DNA of 64,000 bases, from NCBI GenBank assembly GCA_004369085.1, contig ML210241.1:43029-107028 (forward strand), in the 5' to 3' direction. The DNA comes from Coprinopsis marcescibilis (lineage: Eukaryota > Basidiomycota > Agaricomycetes > Agaricales > Psathyrellaceae). The notes under the pieces are model-generated. The model made no database searches, was not told the origin of the DNA, and was given only the letters and a program-made list of their open reading frames with translations. The stretch's first letter is position 1. Each line of letters opens with the position of its first letter. Positions 25,586 through 37,643 of the stretch are shown piece by piece. A program made the translations under genes and the position numbers.

Positions 25586-26820
25586 TCAGGTTACTGGGAA
25601 GAGAGGTGCGTAAAAGTCAGGGTCACTCCGTGTATTTGAAAAAACGTAGGTCTTTGTCATGACCGTGTTCAACCTAGCACTCTAAGCATCTAAACATCCT
25701 TGGAGTCAACAAATTCAGACTTACCCAGTCACGCAGAATGCCAAGAATCAGCTCCAGGTTCGCCGTTGTGTCCTGACGCTCTCCCAGAGGAAGTGGGTCC
25801 AGCCAATGTACGGTACCGCCTTGCTGATCGGCATTCCAAATGAAAAAGAGCCACTTCTTGCCGCTAGTAACGCAACCTCGAAAGGTTTTCAAGCTAGAGG
25901 CACACCGTCATGAGGTCCTAGTTCATATAAGATTGTCAACGTACCCTAGCTGCTCGGCCTTGCTGATGGTGGCCATTGCTGCTTTTGGAAGACACGTTGT
26001 CGGGGTGAAAAGTTCTTCAGGCTTTGCCTCGTAGATGTTGCACTTCAGCGATGTGGACGTCTTGAGGTCGTTGAAAGCGAAGGTCTCCGATTTTATAATT
26101 CGATCTTCGAATAAGGTCAGAGACTTCCTGAAGTCCTCAGGCAGCGTGAAAGATACTGACCTCGCAAAGTCTTGTCGCCATAGATGAGCATATAATCCAC
26201 CACTCCCCCGGACGAATGCTCATTAGACGCAAAGGGCGTGTCTCCAGAACGCGGTTTTGGCACAATCGCAGCCCCAGATTGGTCCGTCTCTAAGATTGAT
26301 GCCACATGTATTAAGAGGGCGTTGATGAGGATACGACAGCCGGCTTCTGACTGTGGCAAGATCAGGGAACACTTCAAGAACAAGGGCTAAATCCAACCTC
26401 AAGCGAGACAAATTTGAGGACATTGCGTATGTTGATTCTCGTTGCGTCGACAGAAAGTGCACCGGGTGATGCTGCAGCCCCGTAACCCTTCGCGTCCGTC
26501 TCCCCGTCGGGGAGCCATTCCATGGGTTGGATCCTGATGCCCATGTTGTTGAAATTATAACTAGTGACAGAGACATCAGAGAAGGGCCTATGCTATGTCA
26601 TGGTCATTATATCGTTCGCGCGATACAGAATGCTCGGTCTATAACCCACCTTTCTATTTGTCAATTTATCGATTATGCGTTTCAATTCCATTAAGCTGGC
26701 GTCATTTTCATCCATCCCGAGTCGTTCACATGTATCACGAAAGGTACGGATAATCTCCTGGACAGAAGAGCTTTGCTCCGCATTAAGTTCAGAGAATTTC
26801 CGCTTTACGTGGGGCGGCAT
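25586..26820 (-). pseudogene. Second PD-(D/E)XK-like gene, with an apparent frameshift
   Basis: The exon series 26650-26820, 26398-26592, 26161-26350, then a piece ending near 25970, then to the exon at 25586-25681, reads as one protein of about 350 residues starting MPPHVKRKFSELNAEQ. It has SEAGCRILINALLIHVAS, GGVVDYMLIYG, LKCNIYEAKPEEL, then AAMATISKAEQLG and GCVTSGKKWLFFIWN. This order (Glu helix, Asp, E-x-K strand, basic-aromatic strand) equals that of the gene at 15291-16780 and suggests a PD-(D/E)XK fold. Between DKTLR and VSFTLPEDFRK the frame only continues if five bases (GTCAG, 26156-26160) are skipped. No normal intron explains this, so the copy is either frameshifted or hit by a sequence error. 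It is divergent from copy C, 136 bp apart. Confidence 0.6.
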
Positions 26821-26956
26821 GGCAGGTGGAAGAGCAGTGGACGTTGCTGATATCGTTGTCCACGGCGAGTTTGAACTTGGCTGTGGCGATAGGATGAAAC
26901 AGCGTTGCATCCAAGATCGACTGCACATGTTTTGCTAATGACCGTGATCGTCATCG

Positions 26957-28221
26957 TTGCGCCATGGCAGCCGCCACTTCTACTTGAAAGGCCGCGCGTC
27001 ACCTGGGTTTCAATGGAGAAGTCCAACCAATTGTCTACGTCCAAGCGCCAGCCCAGCAAGGTTGAGCGCTAAGCCCCTCTCCAGAAGACGCATCGCAGTG
27101 TGGTTTGGCAGTCTGTGTGACTTAGAGAACGGTGTGAGTGTCACGGTGCAGTCACTTGCGGTCACAATGAACCTCTCGTTTGAACCGCTCCTCCCTCAAG
27201 ATAGTGGCTTACTTAACTCTGAAGCGTTGGAGGACCAATGGTTTCCGCGGTCGCTATATCTGGTTTTGACATGGAGCAACTATGGTCACTCGTTTCCAAC
27301 AATTCTTGAAACCGTTATCGAAGTATGGGAATTATGTCCCCAGGTTGTTGGCGGTACATTAGTGGGGTACTCTGCGGGAAAGTTGTCATCATTCAACGAG
27401 GAGCCCTATTGTCAAATCACCTCCTGCGCCATTTTGGGCGACAGGGTCGCCTATATCATGCCTGGACCAAATTATTTGCGCCAACATGGCTCTGCTGTGA
27501 TTGTGGATTGGCCCGGCCTTGCGCGAGGCTCGTTCCCAAAGGATCGCATATACATACAGATGTTACAAGAACAGGTGCTGTCGTTCCTTTGTTTACGTTA
27601 CTATTCATTCAACCCTTACACTTCAACTCATAGCACCTGCTCTTGCTTCCTGAAGATCGCATGATGGTTGTGCATGAGAACGGCATTGCTGTTTGGGACT
27701 TTGCTCAGAGTACTCGCTCGTCTTGTCTATTACCTTCCAGGAGGCAACGACGTCAGCGTGTTCCACCTCCAATCTGGCAGACGATGCTCGACCCTCGCAC
27801 GGACATCATTTTTGAAACATGCACCCCATTCTTCGTTCGCAACTCCGTTCGAATCATTATCCCCACTACGAGTGGCCTGTACGGCATGATGGTCCCCTAT
27901 ATGACGAAGGAAGCCCCGAAACCACCAACAGAGCTGGTAAGGTTGGTTCATAGCGAATGCCACATTTGTCCCATACCCTTTCACCGATGCTTTGGGTACC
28001 GAAAGGGCGCGTCAGTGTCTTCGTACTCACAGCATGTCCTTCAGTATTCATGGCCCGATGAACCACCTTGCACTGGAGCTGTGCACGCCCTGCCGGAGAT
28101 GTACAGAACCTGGTTTCCCGAGCAGCTTTTCTTTGATGACTTCTTGAACCGCATGTTGTCATTTCATGGGTCCTCCTCCCAATACCATGTGGCCAACTTC
28201 AGTAGCACTGTTGCTGGGTGA
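26957..28221 (+). pseudogene. Repeated F-box-like family, copy C, N-terminally truncated
   Basis: From about 27165 the plus strand encodes the family domain (MNLSFEPLLPQDS, EALEDQWFPRSLYLVL, VIEVWELCPQVVGG, CAILGDRVAYIMPG). An intron at about 27573-27639 separates QMLQEQ from HLLLLPEDRMMVV, and the second exon runs open to the stop at 28219-28221 (FGYRKGASVSS, VLQYSWPDEPP, YHVANFSSTVAG). The 420 codons are intact, but the F-box region and about 100 residues found in copy B are replaced by an unrelated leader (MRHGSRHFYLKG...). It may still be expressed as a shortened protein. It is clearly more diverged from B than D is. Confidence 0.5.
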
Positions 28222-28625
28222 GCAAGAACAACCGGTCCAAATGGAATGAAAGCCACAAATTGGGTCGAAGAATAAGGATTGATGAAAGTACTCTCAGACA
28301 TGCTCTGATCATATACATTTGAGTCATAGCCCTTTATAGACGTACACTCATGTAGTAGCCGTGCTCTGCCATATTTATCATCCTTTCGTGGTTGTGCGCC
28401 CTGTCGGGACTCGGAAGGGTACGAGGAGGAGAAGGTGCTTAAAGGTACCGGTTTCAAATTAAACTCCGCCCGAAAATTGTGGGAATCTGAAATTGGGTTA
28501 ACGTGGTTGGTCGCCGTTGTCAACAGCGAACTCCGCCTATTCTCTCCCTATTCCTCGCGATACTGGCTCAGGCTTGCTCGTAGCAGGACCTGCCTTGATT
28601 CTAGATCTAGAGCTTAGCTGTTGCG
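28222..28625. other. Intergenic region before complex I gene
   Basis: No gene is seen. It contains the 3' flank of copy C and the promoter of the complex I subunit gene. Confidence 0.4.
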
Positions 28626-31411
28626 ATGTTGCGACTGGTTTCGTCAGTGTCGCGGCCTACAGGGACGACGGGGCGACTCGGAAAGGTTGCAACGTCAACA
28701 AAGTGCGGTATGTTGTTTATTCGGAAGGCTGTAATTTGGGTCATTGGCGTGCTCACAGTTGTGTTTGCCCTTAGGTCGACGTAAACTGTCCTCGACGCCC
28801 TCAAGGAAGGCTGATGTTACCCTCACAATCGACGGAAAAGAAGTGACCGTTCCTCAAGGTGTGTTGGATCGCGGCGGTATGCAGGGGTTGTGTTGAACTT
28901 CGGAGTAGGCACCGCGCTCATTCAGGCTTGTGAGGCTGCTGGAGCTACCATTCCAAGGTATGTACCGTTGTCTGTGTTCAAGGAGCTTCTGGCTTACCAT
29001 TTCCAATAGATTCTGTTACCATGACCGGTATGCTTTTCTTTCGTTGGAGCAGGATATAGGCTAAGACAGTGCACATGGGTAGACTCGCCATTGCTGGTAA
29101 TTGTCGGTAAGCATATTACCATCATTATCTGTCGTTCTGCGGTACTCAGGACGTGTTTAGTATGTGTCTCGTTGAGGTCGAGCGGTCGCCAAAACCCGTC
29201 GCGTCATGGTTCGTCATTATATTGTCAATAAACTTCCTTCGAGACTGATTTTCCACAGCGCAATGCCTGCCATGCCCGGGGCTAAAGTTTGGACCAACAG
29301 CCCTTTGGTACATGAAGCTCGGTGCGTATCCTATTTTCTATCTGTGATTCGCCGTGTTGACCTGCCCACAGTGAAGGTGTGATGGAATTCCTTCTCGCCA
29401 ACCACCCCTTGGATTGCCCTGTTTGCGACCAGGGTGGTGAGTGTGACCTTCAGGATCAGTCTATGCGATACGGGTCCGACCGGTCACGATTCCACGAAAT
29501 TACTGGAAAGCGCGCTGTCGAAAACAAGGACCTTGGACCCCTAGTTAAGACCTCCATGAACCGGTGTATTCAATGCACACGTTGCGTCCGCTTTGCCAAC
29601 GAAGTCGCTGGTGTCGAGGAGTTCGGTACCACTGGGCGGGGTAACGATATGCAAATCGGGACCTACGTCGAGAAAACCATGGATTCCGAATTGTCCGGAA
29701 ATCTTGTGGATCTCTGCCCAGTCGGCGCTTTAACCAGCAAGCCCTACGCCTACCACGCCCGCCCTTGGGAGCTGAAGAATACCGAGTCAATAGACGTTTT
29801 GGATGCCGTTGGTTCGAATATCTGCATCGACTCCCGTGGTGTTCAAGTGATGCGCATTCAACCCAAAACCAACGACGACGTTAACGAAGAATGGATCAGC
29901 GACAAGACCCGCTACGCCTATGATGGCCTCAAATTCCAGCGTTTGACGAATCCTCTCGTCAAGCAGGGCGACCGCTTCATCAGCACTTCCTGGGAGGACG
30001 CCTTGAAAGCTGTCGCCGACGGACTTACTGCCTCTGGTGCAACTGGAGACGAGATCCAGGCCATTGCTGGCCACCTTGCCGACACCGAATCCCTTGTTGC
30101 AGTCAAGGATCTCCTCAACCGACTCGGCTCGGAGAACCTCGCCACTGACCAACAGGGCGGCTTGTCCCCTCCTGTCCATGGTGTCGATGTCCGGTCCAAT
30201 TACCTCTTCAACTCGACCATCCCCCGTGTTGAAGAAGCTGATGTCATCCTTCTTGTCGGAACCAACCCCCGCCACGAAGCCGCCGTTCTGAACTCCCGTA
30301 TTCGCAAATCATGGCTCCACACCGGTTTGGAGGTTGGTCTTATTGGCGAGCGTGTCGAGACTACCTACGGTTACGACTATCTTGGTGACAGCGCCAAGGC
30401 CTTGTCAGATTTCGTCGCTGGCAAGAGCCCATTCGCGGAGAAGTTCAAGGCCGCAAAGAAACCTCTCATCATCATCGGCAGTGCCCTCTCTGAGCATGCC
30501 GATGCTGCTGCCATCTACAATCAGCTTTCCAAGTTTGTCGACGTCAACAAGGCGAAGCTCGTTACTCCTGAGTGGAACGGATTCAGCGTCCTCCAACGTG
30601 TAAGTTTCCGGTTGTTTCTGCATTCCAGTCGTCTGTGTTAATCGTTTTTCTAGGCCGCTTCGAGGGCAGCTGCCTATGACATCGGTTTCGTTCCTACCAA
30701 GAAGGCCGCCAGTGCAAAGGCCAAATTCATCTATCTTCTGAACGCCGACGACATCGACCCCAAGTCGATTCCTCAAGACGCATTTGTTGTGTACCAGGGC
30801 CATCATGGCGACCTTGGTGCTCAGCTTGCCGATGTCTGCCTTCCTGGCTCTGCTTACACCGAAAAGGGTACCACCTGGGTTAACACCGAAGGCCGAACGC
30901 AGCTCGGACGGGCAGCTGTTCCTGCTCCTGGTGCTGCCCGCGACGACTGGAAGATCATCCGGTAGGATTATTATCCGTTATCCCGCACATCCCATTTCTG
31001 ATAGCCCTGTTTAGTGCCCTTTCAGAGGTTGTCGGATCCCCTCTTCCATACGACGACATTCTGGAGATCCGCGACCGAATGTGGGAGATCTCGCCAACGC
31101 TTGTGAGATACGATACCACCGAATCAACATCACCCTCCCTTGTTCTTGCTGGCTTGAAGAACATCTCTTTGACTACGCAAGGCGCCAAGATTACTGGTGC
31201 TCCTTTGCGCAAACCTATTTCCAACTTTTACCAAACCGATCCTATTTCTAGAGCGTGAGTTTCTTGTTTGATTTGTGTTTGGTTTTGGGCTCTTGCTGAT
31301 GGGTTGCTGAATAGGTCTGTGACTATGGCTCAGTGCACCAAGGCGTTTGTCAAGGGTGATAACTATGGATTCAGTGAGGTTGGGAAGGGATCGCAGGCTG
31401 CTTTCGCATAA
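28626..31411 (+). CDS. NDUFS1: NADH:ubiquinone oxidoreductase 75/78-kDa subunit (complex I)
   Basis: The nuclear gene for the large Fe-S subunit of mitochondrial complex I. The first exon (28626-28707) encodes a presequence-like start [20 protein letters not shown]; exon 2 is 28775-28858 and exon 3 starts at 28909. The N-terminal [2Fe-2S] domain has [15 protein letters not shown] plus a later Cys (VASCAMP). The [4Fe-4S] ligands follow in [14 protein letters not shown] and CIQCTRC...CPVG. A long molybdopterin-oxidoreductase-like domain comes next, to the end [13 protein letters not shown]. The largest exon begins near 29371 and runs to about 30600; several short exons lie before it and two or three after. 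The protein transfers electrons from FMN to the N-side clusters in the peripheral arm. All cluster ligands that I can follow are present. Confidence 0.97.
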
Positions 31412-31834
31412 ATATTAGTAGACTTTCTCTGTTGTTGGGCATGATGATACGATTCCTGTCTCAGTAATTGCTTCCCAAACTCGACCGATCGTACTTAAGA
31501 GTCACATAGACGCCATCTCCAAAAGGCAGTTCCTTCCCATCACCGTCAGCGTCATCTGATCGCTAGACGTACTCCGACTATCAGTACCGTGGCATTCGGG
31601 TGCCAATGTCTGAGCTGAGGATTGATATTGATTCTTGAACATCTACCACTTACATCTACCACGAAATTTTGATTCTTTAAATGGATTTCGTTCGAGCCTT
31701 TACGCTGTCTCACATCTGCGGAAAACCAGTGGGGGTGATGGACATTTCATGTACGGCTGGGAGGTCTTAAATTCAGAAATCTACTGACCTCTTTCTTGAC
31801 TTTCAGGGCTTTCTCACTAACCTAGCAAGCCAAA
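31412..31834. other. Intergenic region before ABC transporter
   Basis: No gene is recognised. This is the 3' flank of the complex I gene and the upstream region of the ABC transporter; an obvious TATA box was not found. Confidence 0.4.
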
Positions 31835-34800
31835 ATGTCCATGGCCTCGACCGGCAATAACAGAAACCCTCAGCAACCTCAAGAAGATGGTGTTGTGCAA
31901 CATGAACAGCTGGCAAGATCTCATTCCGACCCGCAGAGTGTCGCTTCTCCTGGCGAAGGCATCCTCGTAACTCATGGAGAACACGTATCTCTGGCTCCTG
32001 GGGTTCTGAACGAGCATAATCAACACCCATCCTTTCTCCCTGAACCATCGGTTTCTCATTCTATACGCCCAATTCGGCATTTGCAACAGCGACACTCCCA
32101 TGTTTCTGTGGATTACTTCGATCCCACTGGGATGCAAGGGCTCTCAAGGGCGTTGAGTCAGCTCTCGGAGCAACCGTCTGTTGAAGAGGGGCCAGAGAGA
32201 CCACATTCAACAGCGTCCTCCGAGTCCACCATAGTCGTTGGGGAGGATATCGATTTTGAGCAGCTTGTTCGTCAATATCTGAGAAAGTATGTGTTTTTTC
32301 TGCTCGTATCGAGCTTCGCTCATAACTCCTCTTAGACGAGACAAAGCGGAAATCAAGCCCCGTCAATTGGGAGTTTTGTTCAGCAACTTGCGTGTGGTTG
32401 GGATGGGTGCTTCGGCCAGCTTCCAGCCAACTTTGGGGTCGTTGCTCAATCCATTAAACATCTTCAAGGCCATTCACACTTCACGCCATCCTCCTCTCAG
32501 AGACATTCTTTCCGATTTTGATGGTCTAGTTCGTCCTGGTGAAATGCTCTGTAAGTCACTTTGGTCAGAGGGAGGACGTCGCTGATTCAATATCTACAAG
32601 TGGTCCTTGGTAGACCTGGATCTGGCTGCAGCACCCTCCTAAAGGTTCTGGCCAACCGCCGTGCTGGGTACCACCGCATTGAGGGCGATGTTACATATGG
32701 CTCCCTCACGTACCAGCAAATTGCAAAGCATTTTCGTGGGGACGTCCAGTATTGCCCAGAAGATGATGTGCATTTTCCTACCCTCACCGTTGACCAGACC
32801 ATTCACTTTGCGGCCAAGACTCGAGCACCGCAGGCACGTATCGAAGGTCAAAGTCGGAAGCAGTTTACGAGAGTGGTCACCGATGTCTATGAAACAATTT
32901 TTGGCTTGCGACACGTCAAAGATACCGTCGTTGGGGATGCGTCCGTTCGAGGCGTCAGTGGGGGCGAGAAGAAACGTGTTTCGTGAGTAGATCGCACAGA
33001 CAGTCAAATTATGAGGTTAATGTGAACTTTTATAGAATTAGTGAAGCGATGGCAACAAGGAGCCTGATCACGTCTTGGGACAAGTAGGTATTTTAGCTTC
33101 GATCAGGCAGTAACATCCTAACGCGCCACCTCAGCTCTACTAGAGGCTTAGACTCGAGCACAGCTCTGGAATACGTGCGTGCCCTACGCATCGGCACAGA
33201 TCTGGTCCGGGACGCCACTATCGTCTCTATCTATCAAGCCGGACAGTCTCTATATGAACTATTCGACAAAGTCTGTTTGATCTACGAAGGGAGGATGGTG
33301 TATTTTGGTCCCGCACATCTCGCACGTCAATACTTCATTGATATGGGCTATGTCGCTGCCGGCCGCCAGACCACGCCCGACTTCCTGGTGTCTGTAACCA
33401 ACCCCAATGGTCGAAGTACCATCAACGATGCGGACAAAGTCAAGAACGGGATTCCTAAAACACCAGTGGAATTCGAACGGTATTATCGGGAGTCGGATAT
33501 TTACAGACTGAACGTGGAGGATATGACGGACTATCGCAGTAAATTCACAGACCAGAAAGGAATCGCGACTGGGTATAAGGAAAGCTCCAAACAGGAACAC
33601 GCCAGCCATACCCGGCCCACGGTTAGTACCACCTACTATGCCACATCGTTCTCTGACGGGCCTTCTGCAGAGTGCATATATGATATCAATACCGATGCAA
33701 GTACGGATCGTCATGGTTCGTCGTATGCAAATCATGAAAGGGAATTTCCTCGCACAAGGGCTCAACACTGCGTGATTCATCATTTATATTTTTCTCGGAG
33801 GATGGCGTACTAACATTTGTAACAGGACTTTTGTATTGCAAGCCGTCATCATTGGCACAACTTTCCTCAAGGTCGGAAACAACACTGGTGCCTACTTTTC
33901 TCGTGGAGGTGTAATCTTTTTGTGCGTCCATCCATATTACACCTTGACTACTCTGTCCTAATCAACTTTAACAGCTCCGTCTTTCTCCCTGCTCTGTTCA
34001 GCATGTCCGAGATCCCGTCACTTTTTGCCCAACGACCAATTGTACATCGCCACGAACAAGCAGCAATGTATCACCCTATGGTTGAAGCATTAGCCATGAC
34101 GCTGGTAGACCTGCCGTTTGTATTCGTGACCATGGGCCTCTTTTGCGTAATCATCTACTTCGTCGTCCAACTCCAGCAGACTGCAGGGCAGTTCTTGTGA
34201 GTCCTTGTCCGGGAGCTCCCTCGATTACGTCACTGATCCGTGCCTCAAGTATATTCTTTCTCTTTATTTTCACAATCTCCGTCACGTTCAAGGCTTTCTT
34301 CAGGGCATTGGCAGCGGCGTTCCATTCTGAGGCCCCAGCACAGGCGTTGGCAGGCGTCCTACTCCTTGCCCTGTCCGTATATGCCGGTTACCAGATCCCA
34401 AGGCCATCCATGATAGGTGCTCTTCGATGGATATCATACATCAACGTATGTCGTTCTTTCGTCTCTGAACCCTTGTACCCGACTTATCCTTTGACTTTGC
34501 CAGCCGACACTCTATGCATTCGACTCGTTGATGACCAATGAGTTTCACACTTTGGATGGGTACTGCTCCAATCTGGTGCCCTCTGGACCCGGGTACGAAG
34601 GTGTATCCTTGCAGAACCAGGTCTGCCCGGTTCTAGGTGCTCAACCGGGCCAGGATCGAGTTGACGGTAATACCTATCTCGCACTTTCGTTCAGGTACTA
34701 CCACCATAATCTATGGAGAGTAAGTGCTGCTTTGCAATCCCTTTTCCTCAACGGTTGTTGAAAAACCTTCATAGAATTATGGCATTTTAGTCGCATTTGG

Positions 34801-37643
34801 TGTGGGTTTCCTCTGCGTCTTATTACTCTTTTCGGAATTCAACACTGGCGTGGCGGGTGATCGAGATATCATCTTGTTCAAGCGAGGCACAAAACCTGCT
34901 GTCGTCCAGGAGGCTGAAGCGGCTGTAGGCGATGACGAGGAGAAGGAGAGGGTTTTAACCAAACAGAACGAAGTGTCTGGTGATGCAAAGGGGGCAAATG
35001 AGACCCAAGATGCTTTGGCGGAGCAACCCAAGATGACGAACGTGTTCTCCTGGGATCATATCAAATATGTTGTTCCTGTGGCGGGCGAGGACCGTACACT
35101 GTTGGACGATGTATCAGGCTACGTGGCCCCTGGAAAACTGACTGCCTTGATGGGGGAATCAGGTGCTGGCAAGGTACTTTAGTTCCTGACTATCAAGCTT
35201 ACAGTCTACTAACTGTTCATGACAGACTACATTATTGAATGTGCTGGCGGAACGGACGGACACTGGTGTCGTCACTGGAGATCGATTCTTTAATGGTCAG
35301 GCCTTGCCGCCAGACTTCCAATCTCAGACGGGATATTGCCAACAGATGGACACTCACGTTGGGAACGCAACTGTCCGTGAAGCATTGCAGTTCTCAGCGC
35401 GTCTCAGACAGCCTTCCTCGGTACCCACGGCGGAAAAGGATTCATAGTGTGTGCCTTTTGTCTCCGGTGCTAATGTCTGCTTACATTCTCCATTCGCCTG
35501 TATAGTGCCGAAAAGTGTCTCAAGATGTGCGGACTGGAAGAGTTTGCTGATGCGATGATTGGTTCGCTGAGCGTGGAACAGAAGAAACGGACGACGATTG
35601 GGGTAGAGCTCGTTGCCAAGGTGGCATCTCTTCTGAATGTCAAACCTTTTCGATTCTTACGTTTGAATCTTTAGCCGAAACTACTTTTGTTTCTGGACGA
35701 ACCGACCTCGGGCTTGGATTCTCAGAGTGCATGGGCGATTGTTTCGTTCCTTCGGTCGTTGGCTGACAATGGTCAGGCCATTCTATGCACGTACGTTGCT
35801 CCGATTCTGTGATTTTAGTGTATATATTGATCCTCCACGATTTACCAGCATTCACCAAGTAGGATCGCCCATCCTGCCCCGTCCTTCTGTTCACTCATCC
35901 CTCTACACAGCCCTCAGCAGAACTATTTCAAGTGTTCGATCGTCTTCTGCTGTTGAAGAAAGGTGGCCAGACGGTCTTCTTTGGAGATATTGGGGGGAAC
36001 TCGTCAGAGCTAATCAACTATTTCGAGCAGAATGGTGCCAGGAAATGTCAACCAGAGGAGAATCCGTAAATATGCCAACACCTGTTATGGCATCCATTTC
36101 TGATCATGTTACTAGGGCTGAATACATGCTTGACATTATTGGTGCAGGCGCGACTGCCACCACTGACCGCGACTGGAACGAGGTTTGGCTTCAATCCAAA
36201 GAACGTGGTCTTGCCAAGGAACATCTCGAAAGGGTTCACGAGGAAGGGCGTAAAAGCCCTCCCGTTAGTGCGACCCTTCAGTCCACCTATGCAAATCCTT
36301 GGATTTACCAGGCTCGCTGCGTTGGGAAACGCTCCTTCTTGACGTACTGGCGGGATCCGACATACCTTATGTCAAAGATCACCCTCAACGTCATCGGTGG
36401 ACTTTTCATTGGCTTTACCTTTTTCAAATCCAAGGATACCATTCAAGGTAGCCAAAACAAGCTTTTTGTGAGTGGTGTCCGCCGTTACTCTGATGGTCAG
36501 AAATGCTGATTCATTTTAGGCGATTTTCATGGGGACAATTTTGGTACGACATACCCTCCTTCCCGTATTTAGCAGTCGTCTGACGTCTGCCGCAGAGTGC
36601 CCCCCTGGGAGGTCAGCTCCATGTGCCGTATATCAAAGTGATGCGTTTTGTCCTGTCTGTTAACAGGGTCCCTAACCACTGATTTGTTCAGATGCGAAAC
36701 ATATACGAAATTCGGGAACGCTCAAGTCGAATGTACCACTGGACTGCCCTGGTCACTGCGCAAATACTTGTGGAAGTCCCTTGGAATATACTTGGATCAA
36801 CGCTATTCTTTTTCTGCTGGTATTGGACTGTCGGTTTCCCGAACTCAAGATGGGCTTTCACATACCTGATGTATGGGTTTTTGTTTCCTGTTTACTACAC
36901 GACGATCGCTCTTGCTGTGGCGTCGCTGTGTCCAACAGCCGAGATCGCGAGCATGATGTTTTCCTTCCTATTTTCATTTGTTCTTACATTGTGAGTTAAC
37001 CTTTCGTGGAATGATACCCGTCTCTCTGATCTCGCTCTCGTTATATAGCGATGGCGTCGTTCAACCTTATCGTGAGTTGGGATGGTGGCGCTGGATGTAT
37101 CGACTGTCCCCCTATACGTACCTCATCGAAGCGATTGTGGGTCAAGGTGCGATTCTTCACCAGTGGTCTGGAGCCTCTGCTGACCTAAGCTTCAATAGCT
37201 ATCGGAAGGAGTCCGATTAATTGCTCGACCACAGAGCTTGCTATGTTGGAACCCCCATCTGGACAAACATGTGGATCCTATATGGCGCAGTACATTGCAA
37301 GAGCCGGCGGATACCTGACCAATTCAGATGCATTGAGCGGATGCCGCTTTTGCTCGAGCAGGACAACGGATGAATGGCTCGGGCCGACATTCAATATCTT
37401 TTGGCATAACCACTGGAGGGACTGCGGAATCTTCTGTGGATATATTTTGTTTAATGTGAGTTCAAACCTTGATGTCCTTGACCGATCCCTTCCATGTGCT
37501 CATTTTTTGTTTTTTAGTTCGCCCTCGTTTATATCTTCACATACCTCGCGAGGATTCGGAGACATCGACATATGTCATGGATAATGAGCAAATTATCGGA
37601 AGCCATGGATCGGTTCAAGAAACCCAAGACGGAAGCTACCTAG
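31835..37643 (+). CDS. PDR-type ABC-G multidrug transporter
   Basis: A full-length (NBD-TMD)x2 transporter of roughly 1,480 residues over many exons. After a polar N-terminus, NBD1 has the PDR-specific Walker [12 protein letters not shown] (exon near 32610), signature [11 protein letters not shown] and degenerate Walker [15 protein letters not shown]1 runs about 33790-34850, with the TMD extracellular loop cysteines (DGYCSN, NQVCPV). NBD2 has Walker A GESGAGKTTLLN, signature [11 protein letters not shown] and Walker [18 protein letters not shown]2 ends with the typical large loop ([22 protein letters not shown]) and a last helix. It should export hydrophobic compounds, including antifungals, across the plasma membrane. 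The 3' end lies 91 bp from the convergent F-box gene. From position 36808 on, the gene is part of a tandem duplication. Confidence 0.95.

Noticed and set aside
32939..33150. Asn in place of the Walker B Asp of ABC NBD1 ([11 protein letters not shown]) as damage
   Set aside because: This degeneration is normal for the first nucleotide-binding domain of fungal PDR transporters.
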